Translations under genes and position numbers: made by a program
NCBI GenBank assembly: GCA_022225965.2
Contig: JAKJXP020000011.1
Location: 310,001-374,000 of the forward strand
Source of the DNA: Diatrype stigma
Taxonomy: Eukaryota > Ascomycota > Sordariomycetes > Xylariales > Diatrypaceae
Reading direction: 5' to 3'
DNA length: 64,000 nucleotides
Notes under the pieces: model-generated
The model's database searches: none
Seen by the model: only the letters and a program-made list of their open reading frames with translations
Told to the model about the DNA's origin: nothing
Shown here: positions 26,633 to 36,029 of the stretch, piece after piece
How positions within the stretch are numbered: position 1 is the first letter of the stretch
Layout of the letters: each line of letters opens with the position of its first letter

Positions 26633-28547
26633 ATGGCCGTCGACAACTTGAGCGACCCGAAGCCGTTGATCAACGAGAAGGGGACCATTATTGGCTTATT
26701 AATACCGTTCATGGTGAGCAGTCCAGCGAGCGGCCACCTACCTAGTCCGAGCAATACCCTTCGGGAAACCTGTTTCTAACGAACGACGTTCAGCTGGTGC
26801 AATGGATATGTATCTCTCTCAGATTTTGGTCGCGGGCCAGGCTGCAGTCTCTGGGATATGACGATGCCTTCGTCTTGATAGCCGTGGTAAGCCATCGAGC
26901 TGGTGGTGGCCCATGAAGAGGAACCCGCCAACCAACGTAATACTAACGATGAGCTCTTCGCTCGCTATGTAGATAACCTCCACCCTGGGTGGGATATTTA
27001 TTTGCCGAGGTAAGGAGACTTCCCCATAGATGGAGACCCGGCAGACAGCTAATCCCTTTGCGCTAGCTACCCAGAATGGATTGGGCGAGCACTTCACGAT
27101 GATAGGTGACGCAAATATAGTCAGCTTTCAAAGGGTAAGTCGCGAGAACGAAAAGAATAGAAGAAAGGGGGGAAAAGAAAAAGACCGAGCTTTCCAGAGC
27201 CAGAGCCAGCACGGGCATATGTGCATGCATATAGCGCCAGTTCCATGACTAACCCGAGCTCCAGAAATACTACATCAGCCTGCTGGCGTACAACACCGCG
27301 ACGACGTTCACGAAGCTGTGCCTGCTGGCGCAGTACATCCGGATGTTCGACCGGGGCAGCGCGGTGCGGCGGGCGTGCTGGGGGTTCCTGGCGGTGACGG
27401 TGCTGTGGGGCACGGCCTTCATCACGATCGCGGCGGTGCCGTGCGTGCCCGTGTCGGCGTTCTGGCACCGCGGCTCCGGCACCTGCTACGGCTACGGCTC
27501 CATCGACTCGCCCGCCCTGCAGCGCACCTACACCTCCCACACCGCCACCAACGTCCTGCTCGATCTCATCGTCCTCGCCATCCCCGTCCCCCTCTACTTT
27601 GAGAAGTCCACCCCCTGGAAGACCCGCATCGGCATCGGCTGTCTCCTGCTGTTGGGCGTTGCGTGCGTGCCCCCTCTGCCCCCATTTTCCTCACTTTCTC
27701 TCCAACTTTCCCCTATCCCCTCTCTCCTTTCCCGCGTGAACATTGCAAGCAAGCCTGATCGTATTAGAGCAAATACTAAAACTCAACTCCCTCCCGCAGT
27801 GCCAACCTCACGAGCATATGGCGGCTGCAGACCATCATCCAGACCAAGGCGGGCACGTACCCGGTGGTGGACCCGACGTGGTACGGGCCCAAGAGCATCG
27901 TGCTGGCAGCCATCGAGGTGAACCTGGCGACGGTGTGCGCGTCGGTGCCCGTGTTCTGGCCGATGATCACCGAGGGGCTCGGCAAGATCTTCGTGACCCA
28001 GGAGGTCCACGTGGTGCACCAGCACCGGCGGCTGTCGGGCGAGGAGCGGTGCCAGCGCGGTTACGGGGGCGGGGGCGGCGTGATGACGGGATCCGACTTC
28101 TGCGGCGAGGACCTCGACGACCGCGACGACCACTACGAGCTGCGGGTCAGCGAGTCCGGCGGCACCACCGCCACATATCAGCAGCAGCACAGCCGTGGCG
28201 CCAGCGAGTCGAGCCTGACGCTCGTGCGGAGCAAGACGGGGGGCGCGAAGCAGCAGCATAGGGAGATAGTGGGAGAAACGCCGCCCGTGCCGCCGCTGGC
28301 CCACAACCACCACCACCACAACCTGCACTACAGCGACAAGTACGTGGCGAGCCGCGTGGCGCCGCTGGGGCTGCACCACCACCAGCAGAGCGACATCTCG
28401 GCCTCCAACGAGATCAAGTCGGACGGGCAGAAGGGCTTCAAGAAGGAGCAGGAGCGCTTCGGGAACTGGAACCACAATCGGAATTTCGATGGTAGCGGGG
28501 GCAGTGGTGGGCAGTATCAGCCGCCGAAGTCGATCTTCGAGGATTAG
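26633..28547 (+). CDS. PTH11-like / fungal rhodopsin-type seven-helix membrane protein
   Basis: Six exons: 26633-26713, 26794-26886, 26973-27009, 27067-27134, 27265-27662 and 27800-28547, 474 residues. Joins read PFM-LVQWICISLRFWSR, FVLIAV-ITSTLGGIF, ICR-ATQNGLGEH, SFQR-KYYISLLAYN and LLGVA-ANLTSIWRL. The fungal rhodopsin-domain layout is clear: R-F-W-S-R after helix 1, GYDDAFVL, NGLGEHF, a KxYY start of helix 3, TKLCLLAQYIRMF, PVSAFWH, the LDLIVLAIPVPL helix, and the final WYGPKSIVLAAIEVNLATVCASVPVFWP. Proteins of this group include plasma-membrane receptors such as PTH11, which sense host surfaces in pathogens; many are uncharacterised. There is no CFEM domain. The C-terminal tail (from about residue 325) is long, cytosolic, low-complexity and His/Gln/Gly-rich. 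Confidence 0.9.
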
Positions 28548-29411
28548 TGTAAACTACCTACCTAACCTACCTACCGTAATGCTGAGTACATCTAAAGCTA
28601 GTTCAATAATAAGTAAAGCAAAGTAAAAATGATGTGGAGGCTACGATGCGATGCGATGATGCTAATGCTGTTACCTTGATTGTTTTGGGTTTATGGGGAA
28701 ACACTGGTTGACGGTGAATGAGTCTGAGTTCGGCCGGTAGTAAGTACCTAGTTAAGGGAGACATGTAAGTGATCTGTGGCTAAATGACTCAGGGGTATCC
28801 CAGGGGTTTGTGGCTAGTACGTAGATTGTGGATCGACTAACTACGGATTGTGGCTTGTGGCTTAAATCTGACATGGTTACCTAATCCAGTCTCCAGCAAT
28901 AAGCGGTTTCGTCATCTGGGTACCTGTTGTACTTCGTACCCAATTATTACCTTCAGCGTCTGCCTGTGATTGGGAAGCTCCAAGTAAGCTGTGGAATATC
29001 CAACTACCACCTACAGAACATTTCCACGCATGTCGTGACCTCTTCTCCCTGGAACAAGTATTCTTAGGTTTCACCCAGTTTCACCCAGTCACAGAAAACT
29101 ACGAAAGAAATCGCGGCTATCTTCCGTACCTGCACTGCAAGCTTTGTCTCACAAGGCGAGCCCCGCCTCACAAAAGAAAGCAAGACCCGACTGACGTACC
29201 TAAAATACCTGAGTACCTGCTTGAGCACGCAGAGGGGAAGGAAATAATATCAGGTCAAAATGGTTCGCAGCATTCCATCCCAACGCGACGACACCGCCCT
29301 CACGACCTGAATCTTACCTACCTATCTGCCTACCTACCTGCCTACCTACCTATAATCTAGGATACTCCAGGATCTCATGCTAACTATCACCTCTACCTAT
29401 CCTCCGTTCAG
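28548..29411. other. Intergenic, TACC repeats, likely Ufd1 leader
   Basis: Spacer between the receptor and Ufd1 genes. It has a TACC/TGCC simple repeat at 29314-29353 and a CTAAC branch site at 29380-29384 belonging to the intron before the main Ufd1 exon. No other gene seen. Confidence 0.5.
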
Positions 29412-30746
29412 TTCCAGCCAGGCTACGGCGCCTTCGACGCCGACGATCCCGTCGCTATGCAACACATGGCCCGCTCCGGCGTGCTCCGAGGCCACGGCCT
29501 GCGCCGCTTCGACGAGTACTTCCGCTGCTACCCCCTAGCCATGGCCCCCGGCTCCGAGAGGCCGGAGCTCAACTACGGCTCCAAGATATTCCTGCCGCCC
29601 TCCGCCCTCCAGAAGATCTCCCAGCTGCACGTCCAGTGGCCACTCATGATGGAGCTGGTGAACGGCGAGAAGGACAAGTACACGCACGCCGGTGTGCTAG
29701 AGTTCGTAGCGGAGGAGGGCCGCGCATACATACCGCATTGGGTGAGCTGAGTTCTTTCTGTTCTGCTTTGCGTTATACGATCTTCCTCACGCAGAAGGGT
29801 CAGGGGAATATGGGAAATACATGACTGACTGGCTGGGTCACCACAACAGATGATGCAGACGCTCCAGCTAGAGGTCGGCGACATGATCCAGATCAAGTCG
29901 ACGTCGCTCGAGCTGGCCAAGCTGGTCAAGCTGCAGCCACAGGACGTCAACTTCCTCAACATCAGCGATCCGAAGGCCGTGCTCGAGAAGGTGTTCCGGA
30001 ACTTCGCTACCCTCACCAAGGGCGACGTGTTCAACTTCGAGTACAACGACGAGGTGTACGAGGTCGCCGTCCTCGAGGTCAAGCCCGAGACCGACAAGAT
30101 GGGCGTCTGCATGATCGAGACCGACGTCTCGGTCGACTTCGCCCCGCCCGTCGGCTACGTCGAGCCGGCTCGGGGCAGCGGCACTAGCACCCCGCGGAGC
30201 ACCCGCGGCGGCGGCGGCCTGCCCGCCGGCGGCCTCGTGCACAGCCAGGGCACCATGGCGCAGTCCATCAACTACGACGCCATCGCGCCGAACGCGACCG
30301 CGGCCGCGGCCGGCGCCCGCGCCGTGTCCTCGCACTTCCTCAACGAGGGGCACAAACTGAACGCGAAGAAGGGCGCGAAAGCGCCGACGCCCAAGGCCTC
30401 GACACCCGTGGCTGGGGCCTCCACCAACGCCAACACCAGCACCAACACCAGCACGCCGCTGCAGCCCGCGCGCCGAACTACCAACGGCCCCATGCCCCTG
30501 CGCCTGCCGCCCAACAAGCTCTTCTTCGGCTACGAGGTCAAGCCCGTCAAGACGGACGCCGACCGCCAGGCCGAGCGGGAGAACGCCGATCGGCCGCATT
30601 TCGCGGGACAAGGGCAGACGCTGCGGGGTGGGGCTAAGAAGAAGAGTGGTGGTGAGGGGGAAGAGAAGACGAGTAAGTCGTCGAAAACGGCGGATAAGAA
30701 GAAGTCGGACGAGGCGGGGCGTCGGCTGGATGGGCGGAAGAAGTGA
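29260..30746 (+). CDS. ufd1: Ufd1, ubiquitin-fusion degradation protein (Cdc48 cofactor)
   Basis: Component of the Cdc48-Ufd1-Npl4 segregase, which extracts polyubiquitinated proteins for proteasomal degradation, including at the ER. Clear exons 29412-29741 and 29850-30746 encode about 409 residues. The Ufd1 double-psi beta-barrel occupies the first ~190 residues: RRFDEYFRCYP, GSKIFLPPSALQKIS, YTHAGVLEFVAEEGRAYIPHW, then MMQTLQLEVGDMIQIKSTSLELAKLVKLQPQ and NFEYNDEVYEVAVLEVKPE. The Npl4/Cdc48-interacting tail contains NKLFFGYEVKPVK. The exon at 29412 has no in-frame ATG upstream of FQPGYGAFD; its acceptor is preceded by a branch site at 29380. The first exon is therefore separate. The best candidate is a mini-exon consisting of the ATG at 29260-29262 with a donor at 29263, but this is unproven. 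The internal ATG at 29457 would cut off conserved N-terminal residues. Confidence 0.85.
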
Positions 30747-31940
30747 GGCGTGCATGCATGCAGGTATTCCAAACCTACGGCCTGGTTCTTGTGGAGAAGA
30801 GACTTTCATGGTATGGCGTTTTCGGAGTTTCCTAATGGTCCCAACGGGGCAGGTAGCCATGTGATGGGGCAGGTAGCTAGACCGTAGTTACAGAGACTGA
30901 CTGATTTGATTCACTGGACCATATGACGGTTAATATTACGATCTTGAAGATTTTGCTTTTCCAGCGGAGCAACTGGGGAGATCTAAGTTAATTTAGATCT
31001 AGCCGACTCATTGTCTATTTGTTCGGTCCGAACCTCAATAGGTAGTGGTTTTTTGCAGGGACAGCTGGAAGACGATTGAAGTACAGCCTTTTAAGTCCAC
31101 GCTGCTATGCTTTCGGTATACTCTTCCGTGGGCTTTCTCATTACGTTTCAATATTTTCTCTAATGCCTCATAAACACCACAATATCCTCGGAGCTCATAT
31201 GACGTAGTGATCAAACGAGTAGCTTGGAATAACTTATATTATTAGAACAAATCTGGAAATTCGTCTTCAATCCCTCTCTTGCCTCGTCCCACATATGTGC
31301 GCTTCCTTACTGCAGAAGAGTAGAGCGTAGTGTATGCCGGTTGCGGTGATCGCGTGGTACTGTCACATTACAACAGAACTAACAGTATAAGCTGGAATGG
31401 GTGATGACTGTATTATATGGAAAAGGCAGTAGTAGCAAGAAGTGAAGCTATCTAGACTATGGAGCAGGCTGTGGAAGCTTTATACCGCGGAAAGGGGGTG
31501 GTCCTCACTGATCAAGATTGTTCTGGCAGGGCCTAGAACCCTGCTCGGTTGCAATGCATTCCTTGTGCTTATCTAGTAACATAACAGCCACGGTTTGCAG
31601 CTCGTTGCTTTACTTATACAAGAATATACCACTGTCCTCAGTATTGTGCTGCTATGCTTCATCCGCGTTCTCTATCTTCTCGACGTGGCATCGCGATGAT
31701 AAATCGGCAAGGGCATCCACATCGCCGTCGGATGTGAAGCAGACTTTAGTAACCTTGGCCGATTGCAGCTCCGCCATTCTCAGTCCTTATACCAAAGCGG
31801 TTGTTGCATCTCCTTCCCTCCCCGAAGTCTCCCCTGCGACTTCCGAATGGGAATAGGACGACCATGTAATGCCATAGGCAGGCGCCACCTGCCTACTACA
31901 TACATATGTACCTACCACTTATATCCCATACCGTCACGCT
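30747..31940. other. Intergenic with first copy of a direct repeat
   Basis: About 1.2 kb. The last 75 bases contain the first copy of the 53-61-bp direct repeat that flanks the next gene. Nothing else recognised. Confidence 0.5.
31865..31925 (+). repeat. Direct repeat, copy 1 (61 bp)
   Basis: Matches 32598-32650 apart from two substitutions and an 8-bp insertion (TACATATG). It contains an internal inverted repeat (GGCAGG/CCTGCC) followed by TACTACATAC and TACCTACC. It ends 15 bp before the start codon of the small orphan gene. Confidence 0.9.
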
Positions 31941-32477
31941 ATGGCTTTTCCGCCTGAGCCCGAGCTCGAAAATTTATTCGACGGATTGGCTATAGACCTC
32001 GATTACCTGGCACAGTTCAGCTGGGCCGAAGTCGAAGGTATACTGCTAAACAGCGTACAATGGGTATGCGAATGCTGGCTGGAGGATCCAGATTCTTCAT
32101 ATGGTCGCTCTGTCGATGAAGCCTGCCAGTTTTGGAATGCCTTCATTAAACGAAGAGATGCCAACTTCAAAGATTTCCTAACCGAAGGCCCAATTACTCC
32201 ATTTATTCTAAGCAAGCCTGTTCTCGAAAATCATGTCGAGAAGCCCATCGAGAAGCCCGCCGAAAAACAAGCTCCCGCCGTCAAGGATTCGAACGTCGAA
32301 AACCCTGTACCCATCGAAGCTGTAGCCACTAAGGCACTCATCGAGAAATCCATCAAAAACACCACCGTCCAGGCCCTGACAGCCAAGTTGGAGGGTTGGC
32401 AATACCAGTACGGAATGGGTTGGATGGATAAGAATACGTACGGATGGCTTCAACGTCCTGAGGAAGCTCCGGATTGA
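31941..32477 (+). CDS. Small orphan protein, 178 residues
   Basis: Single-exon frame with an ATG 15 bp after a direct repeat. I do not recognise the family. The N-terminal part (about residues 1-90) is acidic and aromatic-rich (PEPELENLFDGLAIDLDYL, WVCECWLEDP, ACQFWNAFIKRRDANF) and is likely a small helical domain. The middle (residues about 93-130) is a KPIEKPAEK-type Lys/Pro/Glu linker. The last 40 residues contain three tryptophans (LEGWQYQYGMGW, YGWLQ). No signal peptide or membrane segment. Codon use is plausible for a real gene. It is flanked by direct repeats and followed by a decayed AAA-ATPase fragment, so it may sit in a rearranged or insertion-prone site. Confidence 0.6.
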   Translation: MAFPPEPELENLFDGLAIDLDYLAQFSWAEVEGILLNSVQWVCECWLEDPDSSYGRSVDEACQFWNAFIKRRDANFKDFLTEGPITPFILSKPVLENHVEKPIEKPAEKQAPAVKDSNVENPVPIEAVATKALIEKSIKNTTVQALTAKLEGWQYQYGMGWMDKNTYGWLQRPEEAPD

Positions 32478-32597
32478 AGGAACGGTAACGGCAGGATGGC
32501 TAAGCGTGAAGGCGATTCGGAATAACTTCAACACCACAATATGGCTTATTTCTATTATATCACGAGGACGCAATAACCTTCTTTTTGGAGGGGGGGT

Positions 32598-32650
32598 TGT
32601 AATGCCATGGGCAGGTGCCACCTGCCTACTACATACCTACCACTTATATC
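32598..32650 (+). repeat. Direct repeat, copy 2 (53 bp)
   Basis: Second copy of the repeat at 31865-31925, lacking 8 bp. It lies directly upstream of the decayed AAA-ATPase sequence, just as copy 1 lies directly upstream of the orphan gene. Confidence 0.9.
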
Positions 32651-32661
32651 TGACGAGCTCG

Positions 32662-32922
32662 CAGAGAACCCGTTGGAGATTCCGCGTGTGAGGGGCGTCC
32701 GACCGATATTGCCGAATCTCTGATTCGCCCGTTATTGCCACTTACCTAGCATCGCTGATATCGGCACGATCGAGACACGGATTGAGGGGAGAGTTATTCC
32801 GATGGTTCTCGCTCGCCGAGGCTTGGAATGCCATTCTTCTAGTGGATGAAGCCGATATATTCCTTGAGCGAGACATAATCGAGACCTCGCAAGGATTGTA
32901 TCAATATCAAGACATACTGTGA
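32662..32922 (+). pseudogene. Decayed fragment of a fungal AAA+ ATPase (Walker B region)
   Basis: Three frames must be combined by eye to see the homology. TDIAESLIRPLLPLT (about 32702-32746) corresponds to the helix after Walker A, ADIGTIETRIEGR (about 32756-32794) to the next conserved segment, and WFSLAEAWNAILLVDEADIFLERD (about 32800-32873) contains the Walker B motif ILLVDEAD. At least two frameshifts and an in-frame stop separate them, and no Walker A lysine is preserved upstream. This matches the ATPase domain of the large fungal AAA family with DEADVFL motifs. It is clearly broken and only about 260 bp remain. Confidence 0.7.
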
Positions 32923-32956
32923 ACATGAAAAGCCTGTTCAGATTAGTTGTATTGGT

Positions 32957-33805
32957 CTATGGAGTTGACCTTCCGCGGCCGCTATCCTCTCGTCTCTGTA
33001 ACGTCCACCCGCACTTCACCAGCCAGAACATCGCGAACGGCGGCGTGACCAACAGGCCCAAGACGCCGCCCAGCACTAGCTTGAAGATCTGGGGCGCCCA
33101 CTTCTTCTCGAAGAACCAGTCGCCCCCTCGCCTCGTGCCCACCGCCGTCAGGATCCCGACGCTGGGGCCCCAGAGCAGGCAGAAGGACAGCACGGCTACG
33201 ATGAAGGCGCGCAGGGCCTGGGAGAACAGGAAGAGCACCCCGCGGGCCAACCAGCCCCGCTCGATGACGGGCTTCCCCTCCGTCTCCGCGTCCTGGTTAT
33301 CGAGGAACAGGAACCAGCGGACCGGCGGACTCGACGGCTCCGGTATGAAGCCGATCGGGTGCACGTGCCCGCCCTTCAGGTCGTGGTTCACGAGCACCAG
33401 CTCGACCAGCCACGTGATGATGCACTGGATGATGATGGTGACGGCTGCGTCGCCCGCGAGCGTGTTGGGCAGCTCGAAGAGACGGATGGGGCTTGTCTCT
33501 AGGTCCTGCGTTGTGTACATAGCTAAAAGTCAAGGTAAATCATTATTAACACGTGATCCTGGCAGCAATCGTGAGGTATTCAATATACCGTAAGCGATGG
33601 CGAAGTTGATAGCGCCGGACAAGATGAGGGCGCCGATGCCGTCGAGGACGAAGATGTAGAATATCTGATGCGCGGTGAACTTCTGCGTTGGGATCTGAAA
33701 GCCGCTGTTCAGGCTCTGCTGGATCACTTGACGAGGGTTGGCGGTCTCCGGGTCCTCCGGCGCTGGGGCTCGAGACCGCGCAGAGGGTCTCGAGGGCCAG
33801 GGCAT
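32957..33805 (-). CDS. DUF2456-like fungal integral membrane protein
   Basis: Two exons on the minus strand: 33805-33589 and 33522-32957, intron 66 nt, joined as INFAIAYAMYTTQDLE; 260 residues. There are four to five hydrophobic segments: IFYIFVLDGIGALILSGAIN, AVTIIIQCIITWLVELVLV, LFLFSQALRAFIVAVLSFCLLWG and LVLGGVLGLLVTPPFAMFWLV. Conserved-looking pieces (FELPNTLAGDAAVTII, GHVHPIGFIPEP) match my memory of the fungal DUF2456 family, whose function is unknown. The N-terminus before residue 40 is hydrophilic and Pro/Arg-rich. An upstream ATG in another frame near 33902 does not continue into the domain, so I use 33805. Confidence 0.82.
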
Positions 33806-34338
33806 TGCGAGGCCTTCTTGTTTCTAATGACTTGACTGCTTGGTACGTAGTTGATGGACGAACTACGCTGAACCAGGTGTCCTTCCCTTGATGGTTCACC
33901 AAGCAATAGAAACAAAGAAGGCCAGGAGCGAAATAAACATCAAAGAAGATCAGGGGGCTAGGGAAAGCTCTTTGATCTCATCTCAAAAGTCAAGGGTCCT
34001 CCCCATCATGGGTCGACGTGACTAATGCGGAAAGGGTCCAATATACGACGGCTCCACATAGTCAATCATCCGGTGATGCCGGCGGGTTCGGGATGGCCAG
34101 CATCGCGTTCGATGCACAGCTGACACGCGAGTATTATTATATCGCTGATAAAAGAGCTGAACTTTCTATGCATTGCAATGAATAGATAGATGCAACTACA
34201 TACTACATAGCCAATGTCTTACATTTCATTTCTGTCCTTGATCCATATATTGACCCCTGCCGGAAACCGAACCCCTGACAGGCTACGGGCGGATCCAGAC
34301 CGGCAGTTCTAGACCCATGTTAAATATAAATAGTCTAC

Positions 34339-34924
34339 CAATTCGTTTAAACACACCGGGTCATTCTGATATAGACACCGGGTAATTAACCGCATCTGGT
34401 AAGGTTAGCGCATCAGCCACCCGTGCCACATCTTAAGCCACATTTACGCCCCGTTACTGTTTAAGTTACTCCTTAACATTTACTTACTTACCGCCTATAA
34501 CCACTTATAACGTACGTACAGCTTGCATCAGCACCTATACCAATACCAGCACTTGCACCAGTATTAGCACCTGCACCAGTACCAATACCTGTATCAGTAC
34601 TAGCACCTGCACCAGCACTTGCAAAAGCAGCTGCACCTGTACTTACGCCAGCGCCAGCGCCAGCGCCGCTAGCAGTACGTATACAACGCGGTTACGGATT
34701 AGTTAGGGTTAGGTCCGGAGGGCTTTGAAGGCCGTAGGAGCCCTTTCATTTGGGTGTTGTATTGTGCTGTATAAGGGTAGGTATTGGTGGTATGTAAAAG
34801 GTGGTGAAATAATGAAGTAAGTAAAGTGTGTTAGGACGTGAGATGGGTGGTAGGTGGGTGTGTCCGAATGCGGTTAATTACCCGGTGTCTATATCAGAAT
34901 GACCCGGTGTGTTTAAACGAATTG
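34339..34924. mobile_element. Mutator-like MITE, 586 bp, 57-bp perfect TIRs, 9-bp target duplication
   Basis: The first 57 bases (34339-34395, starting CAATTCGTTTAAACACACCG) and the last 57 (34868-34924) are perfect inverted copies. Immediately outside both ends is the same direct 9-mer ATAGTCTAC (34330-34338 and 34925-34933), a target-site duplication. Nine bases and long TIRs are the hallmark of Mutator/MULE elements. There is no transposase frame, so the element is non-autonomous. The interior holds degenerate CACCAG/CACCTG hexamer repeats (34527-34668) and a short telomere-like TTAGGG stretch (34699-34713). The perfect TIRs and intact duplication imply recent insertion. Confidence 0.9.
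34527..34668. repeat. Degenerate hexamer minisatellite inside the MITE
   Basis: Repeated motifs of the type GCACCTGCACCAGTACCAAT run through most of this stretch and end in GCCAGC repeats. It makes up about a quarter of the element. Confidence 0.8.
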
Positions 34925-36029
34925 ATAGTCTACAGGTCCAGAAGGATCCACCTTCCAAACCTTCCCTTCTACAACAACAACAACGCAACAACTTCCGGCT
35001 CGTCAGCTGCTTTCGTTCGCCCGCCCGCCGTCCCACTCAAGCAACAGAGGGTGGAAGCACAAAACCGGGATATCACTAGGGGGGTTATCTACAGGTTTTG
35101 CTTTATATATACCGACGTGGGCTGCCCCTAGCTAACCTTCGTCGTACGTACGTAAGCCGCTGGCAACAGCGCTGCCGATGCCGTCCCGCTTCCGGGCACC
35201 AGGCTGGCAGCAGCACTGCCGGTGCCGTTCCGTTCTGCCCGGCAGCAGCAGCTTCGCTACTGCCCCTTTGGCATATCGCCTTCCGGGCGTATCGTCACAA
35301 GCGGGCAACAGCAGCTTTGCTGCTGCTAGGCCGCTGCTACTTAGCTAGGCGGGGGCTCACGCTCCACCCAATACTACGTTCTTATACCAAACCTCGTTGC
35401 CGTTGATCTGAAGTGATTTGTAGACGACACTGAATTAGGTAATATGAAGTTCTGAATAATGCACGAGTTATGCTTCTTAAGCTATGATTAGTCAGTCCCC
35501 TTTGCCCCCTATCACAAGCGACATCTATCAGCCAAAGCGAGGCCATTCGTCTTCGTCCCGTCCCATCGGTCTTTGGAGATGACGCTTAAAGCCGCCCACA
35601 CAACAAGCAACAGGAAGCAGCGGGCAAAGGCCTTGGCATGCGACCGTCACCTCTTGGCCTGCCGCTGCCTAGGACCGAAGCGATGAACATCTCCACGCCG
35701 AATGGCACCATGGACGACGTCAAAGGTAGGATCGAGAGCTTCTAAGTAGTGATCGAACCCCGCTCGCTCGCGAACCGGATGACCTGGCCATCGACCATCT
35801 CATGCGACTGGCGTCTGTTACTTTGTTGCTTCAATACGACGGCAATGATCCCCGGGTTTCGGGTGGTTTGCCGATGGTGATAATAAAGATGATGCAATAG
35901 CTGCCCATAAAAGGGCTGGCATTCCCCGTCTTCTCGTAGTGTTGATGGTTCACGACCAAACAATCTTGTCGTATATCGATGCCTACTGGCCTAATCGTAA
36001 TATATTATAAAACAAAATAATCATCCACA

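Larger units (their letters stand above)
33806..36029. other. Intergenic with a Mutator-like miniature transposon
   Basis: 2.2 kb. Contains the transposon at 34339-34924 (listed separately) and, at about 35150-35345, a GC-rich stretch of GCAGCAGC/GGCAGCAGC motifs and short palindromes without a convincing reading frame. The remainder shows nothing recognisable. Confidence 0.5.

Noticed and set aside
29868..30860. 330-codon minus-strand frame over Ufd1
   Set aside because: Shadow of the Ufd1 exon in GC-rich coding sequence.
31650..31780. 43-codon minus-strand frame (MAELQSAKVTK...)
   Set aside because: Protein-like look but too short, with no splice-linked continuation.
35740..35830. tRNA-like GGTTCGATC on the minus strand
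   Set aside because: Flanking bases cannot form a T-stem or acceptor stem, and no A-box lies at the right distance.
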